Positions 25,835-34,990 are shown, counted from the stretch's first letter. The stretch is 64,000 bases of DNA from Bordetella parapertussis (GCA_943331295.2 CALQLA020000005.1:1-64000); one strand, 5' to 3'. The notes: a model not told the origin generated them from the sequence alone. Numbers and translations: made by a program.

Positions 25835-26694
25835 CGGAACGCGATGCCGCCCGTGGCGCCGCCGCCGCGCCGCCTGCCGCGGCTGGTGTGGCGCGGCCGT
25901 CTGCCACCGTCCGGTCGGTCGAGCGGTGCATCGACATCATCGACGTGCTGGCGACGAGCCGCCGGCCGCTCAGCCTGAGCGCGATCAGCCGGGCGATCGA
26001 CACGCCGAAGAGCACGGCGCTGACAATCGTTCGCACGCTGGTGCAACGCGGCCTGCTGGCGATGGACCCGGCGACCAAGCTCTATGAGATCGGGCTCGGC
26101 TTCGGGCGTTACACGTCGGGCCAGTCGCGCCGCGTCGACCTGATCGACCTCGCGGCGCCCTTCCTGGAGGCGCTCGCGCGCGACACGCTGGAGACGTCGA
26201 CGCTGGCCATGCATGAAGGCGACAAGGTCTACAACGTCTGCCGCTTCGTCGCACCGCAACCGCTGCAGCTGGTGGTTCCGATCGGCATCGCGCGCGACCT
26301 GCACGCGACGGCCGCCGGCAAGGTGTTCCTCGCCTGGATGAGCGATGCGGAGCGCCGCGCGTTCATGGCGTCGCGCGTGCTTGCGCGGCACACGCCGCGC
26401 ACGCTGACCGATCCCGCGGCGCTCGGCCGCCACCTTGCCGCCTGCCGGCGCGAAGGCCATGCGATCGCGCGGGGGGAGACTTCCGCGGAGTTGTTCGGCA
26501 TCGCCGCGCCGATCTTCGGCGATGCCGGCGCCGTCGTGGCGGCGGTCAACCTGTCCGGACCGCAGTTCCGCCTGAAGCCGAACCAGGAGCGCTACGTCCG
26601 GTCGGCCTGCGACACGGCCGCCGCCATCTCGCGGGAGATCCTGCGCATCGGCGGCGAGGTGGCCCTGCCGTCGGTGAGGACGCTCGTCGCGTAG
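25831..26694 (+). CDS. IclR-family transcriptional regulator
   Basis: A 287-residue regulator. After an alanine/proline-rich leader, the winged helix lies at RCIDIIDVLATSRRPLSLSA and following (TPKSTALTIVRTLVQRGLL). The C-terminal effector domain has LAMHEGDKVYNVCRF, DLHATAAGKVFLAWM and ISREILRIGG. It is the last gene of the 19.2-26.7 kb operon, overlapping the lyase by ATGA, so it is probably autoregulated with the pathway. IclR proteins often sense aromatic or short-chain acids. Confidence 0.9.
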   Translation: MTERDAARGAAAAPPAAAGVARPSATVRSVERCIDIIDVLATSRRPLSLSAISRAIDTPKSTALTIVRTLVQRGLLAMDPATKLYEIGLGFGRYTSGQSRRVDLIDLAAPFLEALARDTLETSTLAMHEGDKVYNVCRFVAPQPLQLVVPIGIARDLHATAAGKVFLAWMSDAERRAFMASRVLARHTPRTLTDPAALGRHLAACRREGHAIARGETSAELFGIAAPIFGDAGAVVAAVNLSGPQFRLKPNQERYVRSACDTAAAISREILRIGGEVALPSVRTLVA

Positions 26695-26750
26695 AACCCC
26701 GGCGCAGGGTCGAAGGCGCCTGTTCCCCGGCGCGCAGGCGTTTCCGGACC

Positions 26751-27137
26751 GGCCATGCGCCGCTGGTGATCGTCGTGCCCGCGTCGTCGCCGGCCAAATC
26801 GCTGCAGGACCTGATTGCGATGGCGAAAGCCGAGCCGGGCAACAAGCGCTTCGCGCTGCTGCCCGACGTGCCGACCGTCGCCGAGGCGGGGCTCCCGGGC
26901 TACGAAGCGTCCGTCTGGTGGGGCCTCGTCGCGCCGGCGAAGACGCCGCCGGACATCCTCCGCCAACTCAATGCCGAGACCAACAAGGCACTCGCGAATC
27001 CTGCGGTCGCAAGCAAGCTGGCCGAGCTCGGTGTCGTCATCACGCCGGGCACGCCCGACCAGTTCGCCGCCTTCATCAAGTCGCAGACGGAGCTCTGGTC
27101 GGGCGTGGTCAAGTCGTCCGGGATCAAGCCCGACTGA
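26751..27137 (+). pseudogene. Truncated and internally deleted Bug/TctC-family binding protein
   Basis: The remnant starts mid-protein (APLVIVVPASSPAKSLQDLI) with no signal peptide. After AMAKAEPGNK it jumps to RFALLPDVPTVAEAGLPGYE. Around 100 residues between these blocks are missing compared with normal Bug proteins. The C-terminal part (WWGLVAPAKTPPDILRQLNA, LAELGVVITPGTPDQFAAFI) is intact and in the same frame. Bug proteins bind carboxylates outside the membrane, and it may have belonged to the adjacent catabolic operon. Confidence 0.85.
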
Positions 27138-27254
27138 TGGCTTGCCGCGACCGGGCAAGGGGCCATGGCTGCCGATGTCCGCGGCGCGCCCCGAGCCGTC
27201 GTCGTTGCGCGCGAACTCCCGGCCGCGGGAACCAAGTACCATAGAGGCGCCGAC

Positions 27255-28349
27255 ATGAACCGAGACGCGCGCGACCCCATGACCGACAACCCGATTCGTC
27301 CCGACACGAAGCGCGACCTGACGCGCACCGTGCTCGCGGTGCTGCTGATGGGCATCCTCATCGGCGCCTCGTTCTGGATCATGCGCCCGTTCCTGCTGTC
27401 GATCGTCTGGGCGGCGATGATCGTGGTCGCGACGTGGCCGATGATGCTGAAGCTGCAGGCCCGGCTGCGCGGGCGCGCGCTGGCGGTAACGATCATGTCC
27501 GGCGCGATGGTGCTCGTCTTCGTCGTGCCGCTGGTGCTGGCGATCGAGACGCTGGTCGACAACAAGGACGTGCTCGCGGGGTGGATGCGCACCCTGGCCA
27601 CCGCGCCGATTCCCCCGCCCCCGGACTGGCTCGCCCGCATACCGCTGGCCGGCGACAAGATCACCGGGGTCTGGACCAGCGTCGCGGCCGCCGGCAAGGA
27701 GGATCTCGTCATGCGCCTCGCGCCGCACGCGACGGCGGCTGCGCAATGGCTGGCCGGCGCGCTCGGTGGCGTCGGCATGCTGAGCATCGAGTTCTTCCTC
27801 ACCGTTGTGATCGCGGTGGTCATGTACACGCAGGGCGAGACGGCCAGGATGGGCCTGATCCGCTTCGGCCGCCGCCTTGCGGGCGATCGCGGCGAAGGCG
27901 TCGTCGTGCTTGCCGGGCAGGCCATCCGGGCCGTCGCGCTCGGCGTGGTCGTCACCGCCCTGGCGCAGACCGTGCTGGCGGGCATCGGCCTGGCCGTCGC
28001 CGGAATCCCGTTCGCCGGCCTCCTGACCGGCGTGGTGCTGCTGCTGTGCATCGCGCAGGTCGGCCCCACCATCGTGCTCGTTCCCGCGGTGATCTGGCTG
28101 TTCTGGACCGACCAGACCCTCTGGGGCGTGGCGTTGCTCATCTGGAGCATCGGCGTCGGCACGATGGACAACGTCCTGCGCCCGATGCTGATCCGCCGGG
28201 GAGCCGACCTGCCGATGCTGCTCATTTTCGCCGGCGTGATCGGCGGCCTGCTGTCGTTCGGCATCGTCGGCCTGTTCGTGGGGCCGGTCGTGCTCGCCGT
28301 CACCTATACGCTGCTGAAGGAATGGGTGGGCGATCGCGACGCGCCGTAG
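27255..28349 (+). CDS. AI-2E-family (PerM/YdiK-type) membrane protein
   Basis: A 364-residue multi-spanning inner-membrane protein. Hydrophobic segments include LAVLLMGILIGASFWIM, LSIVWAAMIVVATWPMM, VTIMSGAMVLVFVVPLVLAI, and a dense C-terminal block with GIPFAGLLTGVVLLLCIAQV and LIFAGVIGGLLSFGIVGLFV. The family fold is clear, but transported substrates vary and are mostly unproven. The ATG at 27255 has GAGG nearby; another ATG at 27279 is possible. It stands alone between a pseudogene and the ion channel. Confidence 0.88.
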   Translation: MNRDARDPMTDNPIRPDTKRDLTRTVLAVLLMGILIGASFWIMRPFLLSIVWAAMIVVATWPMMLKLQARLRGRALAVTIMSGAMVLVFVVPLVLAIETLVDNKDVLAGWMRTLATAPIPPPPDWLARIPLAGDKITGVWTSVAAAGKEDLVMRLAPHATAAAQWLAGALGGVGMLSIEFFLTVVIAVVMYTQGETARMGLIRFGRRLAGDRGEGVVVLAGQAIRAVALGVVVTALAQTVLAGIGLAVAGIPFAGLLTGVVLLLCIAQVGPTIVLVPAVIWLFWTDQTLWGVALLIWSIGVGTMDNVLRPMLIRRGADLPMLLIFAGVIGGLLSFGIVGLFVGPVVLAVTYTLLKEWVGDRDAP

Positions 28350-28419
28350 GCGCCGGGAATCGGGCGCCCGGCCGCCGCATGAACCCGCCACGACGCCCCC
28401 CACGCGGGCTGATCCGCCG

Positions 28420-29328
28420 ATGAAGACCTCCGAACCTGCGCCGGCCGCGGTCATGCTCTCGTCGCGGGATCCGGCCGCGCGCTTCGGCCGGCCGGAGAGT
28501 GCGTGGCGCCTGCGCGCCTACACGATCGTCTTCGAGTCCGACACGGCCGCCGGCCGGCTGTTCGATCTCGTCCTGATCGTCGCCATCTTCGCCAGCGTCG
28601 CGGTGGTGATCCTCGACAGCGTGCAGTCGATCTCCGCGCGGCACGGCACGCTGTTCGACGCCCTCGAATGGGGGTTCACGCTGCTGTTCACCGTCGAATA
28701 CGTGCTGCGGCTCGCCTGCGTGCGCCGTCCGCTGCGCTATGCGACGAGCTTCTTCGGCCTCGTCGACCTGCTGGCGGTGCTGCCGACGTACCTCGCGTTC
28801 TTCGTGCCGGAAGTCCACGCGCTGATCGACGTGCGGATGCTGCGCCTCCTGCGCATCTTCCGCATCCTCAAGCTCAGCGCCTACGTGTCCGAGTTCGGCT
28901 CCCTCGGCGCGGCGATCGTGGCCAGCCGCCGGAAGATCGTCGTGTTCATCGGCTTCGTGCTGGTCACCGTCACGGTCCTCGGCACCCTGATGTACGTCGT
29001 CGAAGGCCCGGCCAACGGCTTCACCAGCATTCCGGTGGCGATCTACTGGGGCATCACGACGCTGACCACCGTCGGCTTCGGCGACATCACGCCGAAGACC
29101 GACCTGGGGCGCTTCATCGCCTCGTGCATGATGCTGATGGGCTGGGGCATCCTGGCCGTCCCCACCGGCATCGTCACGGCCGAGATGACCGTCCGCCGTT
29201 TCGCGCACCCGCTGCCGACGCGCGAGTGCCCGGACTGCGGGGCCGACGGACTCGACGCCGACGCCCGCTTCTGCCAGCACTGCGGCAAGCCGCTGCCCGC
29301 GCTCGCTTCATCCGCGACGGAAGCCTGA
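28420..29328 (+). CDS. Voltage-gated-type potassium channel with C-terminal zinc ribbon
   Basis: A 302-residue six-helix channel. S1 is LFDLVLIVAIFASVAVVIL. S4 carries regularly spaced arginines (RMLRLLRIFRILKLSAY). The pore has the selectivity filter TTVGFGDITP between S5 and S6. After S6, the cytoplasmic tail contains two CxxC pairs (CPDCGADG, CQHCGKPL), a zinc-ribbon-like module not usual in small Kv-type channels. The tail may sense metal or redox state or aid assembly; that is inference. No partner genes. Confidence 0.9.
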   Translation: MKTSEPAPAAVMLSSRDPAARFGRPESAWRLRAYTIVFESDTAAGRLFDLVLIVAIFASVAVVILDSVQSISARHGTLFDALEWGFTLLFTVEYVLRLACVRRPLRYATSFFGLVDLLAVLPTYLAFFVPEVHALIDVRMLRLLRIFRILKLSAYVSEFGSLGAAIVASRRKIVVFIGFVLVTVTVLGTLMYVVEGPANGFTSIPVAIYWGITTLTTVGFGDITPKTDLGRFIASCMMLMGWGILAVPTGIVTAEMTVRRFAHPLPTRECPDCGADGLDADARFCQHCGKPLPALASSATEA

Positions 29329-29460
29329 CGGTCCGGCCGGCGACCATGCGCTATGCCGCGACCGCGGGCGGACGGTCGTGTGCCGCACGCAGTCCCGCCG
29401 GGCGGTAGAATCGACGGCGAGGCCCCGAGCGGCCCGGTCGTGCTTCGAGGAGAAAACAAC

Positions 29461-30447
29461 ATGTGGAAGAAGATGGCGGCAGCCTGCGCGCTGCTGGTGA
29501 TGGCCGGGTTCACGGCCACGGTGGAGGCGCAGCAGAAGCTCTTCGTCTATACGTCGATGAAGGAATCGATGATCGGCGAGCTCGCGAAGGCGTTCGCGAA
29601 GAAGTACCCGGACATCAAGCTCGACTACCAGTCGGCGGGGGCGGGCAAGCTGATGGCGAAGATCGCCGCCGAGCGCGAGTCGGGCAAGATCCTCGCCGAC
29701 GTGCTGTGGACGAGCGAGGTGCCCGACTTCTACCAGCTGAAGGCGCAGGGGATGCTGCTGCCCTACGTGCCCGCCGAGATCAAGTCGCTGCTCAATCCGC
29801 TGCCCGAGTACGACGGCTCGTTCACCGCGGTGCGGCTCGGCACGCTCGGCATCGCCTACAACACCAGGCTGGTGAAGGAGCCGCCCAAGGCCTGGGCCGA
29901 CCTGCAGAAGCCCGCGTTCAAGGGCGCCTACGGCATCGCCAATCCGGGCCTGTCCGGCACCGCGTTCATGAGCGTCGCGCTGCTGGAGAAGACGTTCGGG
30001 TGGAAGTACTTCGAGGCGCTGCGCGCCAACGGCGCGAAGATGGGCAAGGGCTCGGGCCAGGTCGTCGACGACACGGCGTCGGGCGACCTCGTGGCGAGCC
30101 TCGCCGTCGACTACATCACGCTCGACAAGATCGACAAGGGCGCGACGCTGGCGCTGGCGTTCCCGCCCGAGATGCTGGTGATCCCCAGCCCGATCACGAT
30201 CTTCAAGGGCAGCCCCAATATCGAGGCGGCGAAGAAGTTCGTCGACTTCGTGCTGTCGAAGGAGGGCCAGACCATCATCGCCAACGAGGGCACGCTGCCG
30301 GTCAGGAGCGACGTCAAGGTGCCGGAGAAGTACAAGCTGCCGACGGTCGAGGAAGCCATGAAGCGCGCGATGAAGGTCGACTATCCGGCGATGATGGCGA
30401 GCAAGGAAGCTACCATCAAGAAATTCACCGAGATCATGCAGAAGTAG
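29461..30447 (+). CDS. Periplasmic binding protein of an Fbp-type (iron/phosphonate-like) ABC importer
   Basis: A 328-residue type-2 binding protein. MWKKMAAACALLVMAGFTAT is the signal peptide, cut after VEAQ. The fold marks are KLFVYTSMKESMIGELAKAF, DYQSAGAGKLMAKI, DVLWTSEVPDFYQLKAQGML and LGIAYNTRL. Relatives bind ferric iron, 2-aminoethylphosphonate or sugar phosphates. The paired tyrosines of classical FbpA are not evident, so the iron assignment is uncertain. GAGGAGAAAAC precedes the ATG. The 130-base gap upstream is the likely promoter region of the four-gene importer operon. Confidence 0.87.
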   Translation: MWKKMAAACALLVMAGFTATVEAQQKLFVYTSMKESMIGELAKAFAKKYPDIKLDYQSAGAGKLMAKIAAERESGKILADVLWTSEVPDFYQLKAQGMLLPYVPAEIKSLLNPLPEYDGSFTAVRLGTLGIAYNTRLVKEPPKAWADLQKPAFKGAYGIANPGLSGTAFMSVALLEKTFGWKYFEALRANGAKMGKGSGQVVDDTASGDLVASLAVDYITLDKIDKGATLALAFPPEMLVIPSPITIFKGSPNIEAAKKFVDFVLSKEGQTIIANEGTLPVRSDVKVPEKYKLPTVEEAMKRAMKVDYPAMMASKEATIKKFTEIMQK

Positions 30448-30489
30448 GCGGGCGGCTTCCGCCCAACGTCCACGTCGCGCGAACCCGCG

Positions 30490-31578
30490 TTGGCGAACGT
30501 CCGCATCACGGGCCTGGGCAAGCGCTACGGCGCGCACCAGGTCCATTCGGGGCTGGTACTCGAGATCGCCGACGGCGAGTGCTTCACGCTGCTCGGCCCC
30601 TCGGGCTGCGGCAAGACGGTGCTGATGCGGCTGATCGCGGGCTTCGAGGCCCCCGACGAAGGCACGATCTCGATCGCCGGCGACGTCGTCGCCGACGCCG
30701 CGACCGGTGCATCGGTGCCGACCGACAAGCGCGGCATCGGCATGGTGTTCCAGGACTACGCGGTCTGGCCGCACATGTCGGTGTTCGACAACGTGGCCTA
30801 CCCGCTGAAGATCGCCCGCACGGCGGCCGACGCCCTCAAGTCGCGGACGCTGGCGGCGATCGCGCAGGTGGGCCTCGCGGGCCTCGACGCGCGGCTGCCG
30901 TCGCAACTCTCCGGCGGGCAGCAGCAGCGCGTCGCGCTGGCGCGGGCGCTGGTGTCCGAGCCGCGCCTCCTGCTGCTCGACGAGCCGCTCAACAACCTCG
31001 ATGCCAACCTGCGCGAGGAGATGCGCTTCGAGATCCGGGCGCTGCAGAAGAAGCTTGGCATCACGGTGCTGTTCGTCACCCACGACCAGGAAGTCGCGCT
31101 GGCCATCGCCGACCGCATCGCGGTGATGGACAAGACCGGGCGCCTGCGGCAGGTCGGCACGCCGGAGGAGATTTACGGCAGCCCGGCCGACGACTTCGTG
31201 TTCCGCTTCCTCGGCGTCACCAACCTGCTCCCCGTTGTGCGCGACGGCAGCGCGTGGCGGCTGGGCGACACGAACCTGCCGTGGACGGGGCCGCCGCCCG
31301 CGCGCGCCGACGCGCGGCTCGCCGCCGGCTTCCGCCCGGGCGACGTCGTGCTGTCGCGCGACGGCCCGGGCCTCCCCGGCACCATCCGCCGCGCGAGCTT
31401 CCTCGGCGCCCGGTTCGACTACCTGATCGACATCGCCGGCACCGCGGTGCGCGCGGACCTGCCGAGCCACGACTGCCTCGCGCGCGGCCTGCTGTTCGCC
31501 GAAGGCGACCGCTGCCGCGTGAACTTCCACGCGCTGCAGTGGTTCGACGGCAGCGCGATCGCGGCGGCGGCGCCATGA
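30490..31578 (+). CDS. Fbp/Pot-type ABC ATPase 1
   Basis: A 362-residue ATPase with a C-terminal TOBE-like domain. Walker A GPSGCGKT, Q-loop MVFQDYAVWPHMSVFDN, signature LSGGQQQRVALARAL, Walker B LLLLDEPLNNLD and H-loop FVTHDQEVAL are present. The TTG at 30490 is the only start preceding ANVRITGLGKRYG. Its stop overlaps the permease start by ATGA. A second, different ATPase gene follows the permease, so the importer may use an ATPase heterodimer. Confidence 0.9.
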   Translation: MANVRITGLGKRYGAHQVHSGLVLEIADGECFTLLGPSGCGKTVLMRLIAGFEAPDEGTISIAGDVVADAATGASVPTDKRGIGMVFQDYAVWPHMSVFDNVAYPLKIARTAADALKSRTLAAIAQVGLAGLDARLPSQLSGGQQQRVALARALVSEPRLLLLDEPLNNLDANLREEMRFEIRALQKKLGITVLFVTHDQEVALAIADRIAVMDKTGRLRQVGTPEEIYGSPADDFVFRFLGVTNLLPVVRDGSAWRLGDTNLPWTGPPPARADARLAAGFRPGDVVLSRDGPGLPGTIRRASFLGARFDYLIDIAGTAVRADLPSHDCLARGLLFAEGDRCRVNFHALQWFDGSAIAAAAP

Positions 31579-33371
31579 GCGCCATTCCCGCGTGGCGACG
31601 GTCCTGCGGCGGCAATGGCGCCCGCCCCGCGTCCGGTCCCGTAGCCCGGGTTGAGCGCACGACGCAAGCGTTCGGGGGCAGCGCCGTCCGCATGCGGGGC
31701 TTCGGCACGGCGCAGCTGCTGCTCGCGATATCGGTCGCGATCCTCGTGATCTTCGTCGCGTTCCCGGTGCTGCTGATCTTCGTCAACGCGTTCTGGGTCG
31801 ACGGCCGCTTCAACGTCGCCGACGTCGTCAAGGTGCTGCAGCAGAAGGAGACCTACAAGGCGCTCGGGAACTCGCTGTTCCTCGCCTCCGGCGTGACCGT
31901 CACCGGCACGATCGTCGGCACGTTCTTCGCGTGGCTCGTCACGCGCACCGACCTGCCGTGGAAGGGCGCGATGAAGGTGCTGTTCCTGGTGCCGTTCATG
32001 CTGCCCGCGTTCATCGGCGCGCTGGCGTGGAAGATGCTGCTGTCGCCGCGCGCCGGCTACATCAACCGCTTCTGCATCGACGTGCTGGGCTTCGACGGAC
32101 CGGTGTTCGACATCTACACCTACGGCGGGATCATCCTCGTCGAGACGATGTACCTGTTCCCGTTCGTCTTCATCCAGGTGAGCGGCGCGCTGGAGCGGAT
32201 GGACCCGACGCTGGAGGAGTCGGCACGCATCTCGGGCGCGGACCTCTTCACGATCACGCGCAAGATCACGATCCCGCTGGTGCTGCCGTCGATCCTGTCG
32301 GGCGCGCTCCTCATCATGCTGTACTCGATGGCGCACTTCGGCACGGTCGCCGTGCTGGGCATCGAGGTCGGCATCTACAACATCCCGACGCTGATCTACG
32401 AGAAGATCCACCAGAGCGCCGGCAGCTTCGGCTCGATCCGGACGGCGACGGTGCTGGCGTCGATCCTCGTCCTCACTGCGGCGCTGATCCTGTGGCTGCA
32501 GAACCGGATCCTGTCGAAGGGCCGCTACCAGATCATCGCCGGCAAGAGCTTCCGCCCGACCGAGATCAAGCTCCGCGGGCTGCGGCTGCCGCTGTTCGCG
32601 CTGTGCCTCGCCTACATCGGCTTCACCATCGTGCTGCCCACCGTCACCATCTTCCTGGTGGGTGGCCTCAAGACCTACGGCCTGCCGTTCACGCTGGAGA
32701 ACCTGTCGCTCGCCAACTACCGCTACATCCTGTTCGACTGGGAGCTGACGCGGGGCGCGATCTGGAACAGCCTCACGCTGGGCCTCTCGGCGGCGCTGAT
32801 CACGATGTTCGCCGGCGTGGTGATCTCGTACGTGATCGTGAAGATGAAGGTGCGCGGCAAGGGCATCCTCGAGTTCCTCGGCATGCTGCCGTTCTCGGTG
32901 CCGGGGTCGGTGATCGCGCTGGGCGTGATCCTCGCGTGGAGCGGCAAGTTCGGCGTCAACCTCTACAACACCGTCTGGATCATCCTGGTCGCCTACATCG
33001 CCCGCTACATGGCGTTCTCGCTGCGCGCCAACTCCGCGGCGCTGGAGCAGGTGCACGATTCGCTGGTCGAGGCGGCGCGGGCGTCGGGCGCGACGATGTG
33101 GCAGGCGCTGCGCGACGTGGTGCTGCCGCTGGTGCGACCCGGGATGCTGGCCGCGTTCTTCCTGATCTTCCTGCCCGCGCTGCGCGAGCTGACGGTGTCG
33201 GTGCTGCTCTACGGGCCGACCACGCGCACCATCGGCGTCGCGATCTACACGCTGAACGAGGACGGCGAGACCGTCTATTCGGCGGCGCTGGCCGGCATCG
33301 CGCTCATCATCATCGTGGTCGGGGAGACGTCGATCAAGCGCCTCCTCAAGCGATTCGGCAAGGCGGCATAG
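31575..33371 (+). CDS. Fused two-unit Fbp-type ABC permease
   Basis: A long permease (598 residues from the coupled ATG at 31575) with two permease units, as in FbpB. Unit one includes LLLAISVAILVIFVAFPVLL and the EAA loop LEESARISGADLFTITRKIT. Unit two includes LFALCLAYIGFTIVLPTVTI and the EAA loop LVEAARASGATMWQALRDVV. Codons 23-31 are made of a dispersed CCCGGGTT-type repeat (31641-31668). Either the repeat invaded the 5' coding end, or translation starts at the ATG at 31692, giving 559 residues. ATGA coupling favours the first, repeat biology the second. Confidence 0.9.
   Translation: MSAIPAWRRSCGGNGARPASGPVARVERTTQAFGGSAVRMRGFGTAQLLLAISVAILVIFVAFPVLLIFVNAFWVDGRFNVADVVKVLQQKETYKALGNSLFLASGVTVTGTIVGTFFAWLVTRTDLPWKGAMKVLFLVPFMLPAFIGALAWKMLLSPRAGYINRFCIDVLGFDGPVFDIYTYGGIILVETMYLFPFVFIQVSGALERMDPTLEESARISGADLFTITRKITIPLVLPSILSGALLIMLYSMAHFGTVAVLGIEVGIYNIPTLIYEKIHQSAGSFGSIRTATVLASILVLTAALILWLQNRILSKGRYQIIAGKSFRPTEIKLRGLRLPLFALCLAYIGFTIVLPTVTIFLVGGLKTYGLPFTLENLSLANYRYILFDWELTRGAIWNSLTLGLSAALITMFAGVVISYVIVKMKVRGKGILEFLGMLPFSVPGSVIALGVILAWSGKFGVNLYNTVWIILVAYIARYMAFSLRANSAALEQVHDSLVEAARASGATMWQALRDVVLPLVRPGMLAAFFLIFLPALRELTVSVLLYGPTTRTIGVAIYTLNEDGETVYSAALAGIALIIIVVGETSIKRLLKRFGKAA
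31641..31668 (+). repeat. CCCGGGTT-type dispersed repeat half inside the permease 5' end
   Basis: GTAGCCCGGGTTGAGCGCAC matches the first arm of the repeats seen between the phn genes. The second arm is missing or decayed. It lies in the reading frame of the permease, about 22 codons after the overlapping start. Confidence 0.6.
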
Positions 33372-33376
33372 CGACC

Positions 33377-34426
33377 ATGGCCACCCTCGAACTGCGACAG
33401 GTCACCCGGCGCTTCGGCAACGTGACCGCGGTCGACCGCCTGGACCTCGACGTCGGCGAGGGCGAGTGCGTGGCGATGCTGGGGCCCTCGGGCTGCGGCA
33501 AGACGACGACGCTGCGGATGGTCGCCGGCTTCGAAGACCTCGACGACGGCGAGATCCGCGTTCGCGACCGGCTGCTGTCGTCGCGGCGGACCAACTTCTA
33601 CCTGCCGCCCGAGCAGCGCAACTTCGGCATGGTGTTCCAGGCGTTCGCGGTGTGGCCGCACCTGTCGGTGTTCGAGAACGTCGCGTTCCCGCTGCGGGTG
33701 CGCAAGCTTCCGCGCGCCGAGATCCTGCAGCGCACGAAGGACGCGCTGGCGCACACGAACCTCACGGATGTCGCCGACAGCAAGCCGGATGACCTCTCCG
33801 GCGGCGGCAAGCAGCGCGTGGCGCTCGCCCGTGCGCTGGCGATCCGGCCCGACGCGATGCTGCTCGACGAACCGCTGTCGAGCCTCGACCCGCATTTCCG
33901 CGAGGAGATGCGCTTCGAGATCAAGGACCTGCAGCGCCGCTTCGGCTTCTCCATCCTGTACGTGACGCACGACCAGTCGGAGGCGATGGCGCTCGCCGAT
34001 CGCATCCTCGTGATGCGCGCCGGCGTGGTGCAGCAGATCGGCACGCCGCTCGACGTCTACACGGCGCCGGCCAATCGCTTCGTGTTCGAGTTCATCGGGC
34101 TGTCGAACTGCCTCGACGTCGCCATCACCCCGGCGGGGATCGCCGTCGACGGCATGGCGGTGCCCGCGAGCGCGGTCGCGCCGCCGCCGGCCGCGCTCGC
34201 CGCTGCCGGCGCCGCCGTGCTCGCCACGCGGCCGACGGAAGTCGATTTCGTCGACGCCGGCGGCGTGCCGGGCGTCGTCGCGCGCAAGGCGTTCCTCGGC
34301 GAGACGGTCGACTACCGGATCGCCGTCGGCGAGCGCGAAGTCCGCGTCCAGAAATCCCGGCACGTGCCGGGGCCGCGCGAAGGCGAGGCCTGCCAGCTCG
34401 CGTTTCCGCGGCCGCGCTGGTATTGA
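33377..34426 (+). CDS. Fbp/Pot-type ABC ATPase 2
   Basis: A 349-residue ATPase paralogous to the one upstream of the permease. It has Walker [13 protein letters not shown]-loop MVFQAFAVWPHLSVFEN, a slightly deviant signature LSGGGKQRVALARAL (G for the usual Q), Walker B MLLDEPLSSLD and H-loop YVTHDQSEAM. A TOBE-like domain follows. It starts five bases after the permease stop and ends the operon. The order binding protein, ATPase, permease, ATPase is unusual. Each ATPase could serve one half of the fused permease. Confidence 0.9.
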   Translation: MATLELRQVTRRFGNVTAVDRLDLDVGEGECVAMLGPSGCGKTTTLRMVAGFEDLDDGEIRVRDRLLSSRRTNFYLPPEQRNFGMVFQAFAVWPHLSVFENVAFPLRVRKLPRAEILQRTKDALAHTNLTDVADSKPDDLSGGGKQRVALARALAIRPDAMLLDEPLSSLDPHFREEMRFEIKDLQRRFGFSILYVTHDQSEAMALADRILVMRAGVVQQIGTPLDVYTAPANRFVFEFIGLSNCLDVAITPAGIAVDGMAVPASAVAPPPAALAAAGAAVLATRPTEVDFVDAGGVPGVVARKAFLGETVDYRIAVGEREVRVQKSRHVPGPREGEACQLAFPRPRWY

Positions 34427-34440
34427 TTCGTCGGTGTCCC

Positions 34441-34470
34441 GTAGCCCGGGGCGCACGGCGACGCGGTCGG
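34441..34470 (+). repeat. Decayed CCCGGG-type repeat after the second ATPase gene
   Basis: GTAGCCCGGGGCGCACGGCG lies 14 bases past the ATPase stop codon and keeps only the outer part of the repeat. The rest of the 34427-34584 gap shows nothing else recognisable. Confidence 0.4.
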
Positions 34471-34584
34471 CAGGCCGCCAGGGCCACCGTGCGCTCACGC
34501 ACAGACGACGGATCGCCGACGGCCCAAGCTTGGGGTTCAACTGGCGGCAACGCCGGCCAACCCAACAGCACAGAGGTGAACACC

Positions 34585-34734
34585 ATGCTCTATACCATCG
34601 CAGTCGTACTGCTGATCCTCTGGCTGCTCGGCCTCGTGACCTCCTACACGCTGGGCGGCTTCATCCACATCCTGCTCGTGGTCGCCATCGTGATGGTGCT
34701 GGTCAACCTGATCACCGGGCGCCGCACGTTGTGA
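34585..34734 (+). CDS. lmo0937-family small membrane protein
   Basis: A 49-residue protein, MLYTIAVVLLILWLLGLVTS followed by YTLGGFIHILLVVAIVMVLV and a short basic tail. It has two closely spaced hydrophobic helices and matches the lmo0937 family of small membrane proteins of unknown function, often stress-induced. AGAGG stands nine bases before the ATG. The stop overlaps the next gene's start by GTGA. Confidence 0.85.
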   Translation: MLYTIAVVLLILWLLGLVTSYTLGGFIHILLVVAIVMVLVNLITGRRTL

Positions 34735-34913
34735 CGCGGCGGCCGGCCCGCATCGCCGCACTGCAGGCCGACGCGGTCGCGAGGACCCGTGCGGCAGGCA
34801 AGGCGACCGACGACTACGTCCATGCCAATCCGTGGCGGGTGATGGCGCTGTGCGGCGTCGGCGGCCTCGTGCTAGGCTCGTTGCTCGCGCGCAGCGACAG
34901 CACGCACGACTGA
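34731..34913 (+). CDS. Short DUF883/ElaB-like membrane-anchored protein
   Basis: A 60-residue protein from the overlapping GTG. Its layout is the C-terminal half of DUF883 (ElaB/YqjD) proteins: an alanine-rich helix (RIAALQADAVARTRAAGKA), the family hallmark DDYVHANPWRVMAL, and a glycine-rich membrane helix (GVGGLVLGSLLARS). Family members of about 100 residues tether ribosomes or act in envelope stress. The N-terminal half seems absent. Coupled to the lmo0937-type gene. Confidence 0.7.
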   Translation: MTRRPARIAALQADAVARTRAAGKATDDYVHANPWRVMALCGVGGLVLGSLLARSDSTHD

Positions 34914-34990
34914 ACGGCGCTGCGGCGAAGCGTGCCGCGGGGGCTGCGCGCCGGACAACCGAAACGGCCGCGCCACGCGGCGAACCGCCG

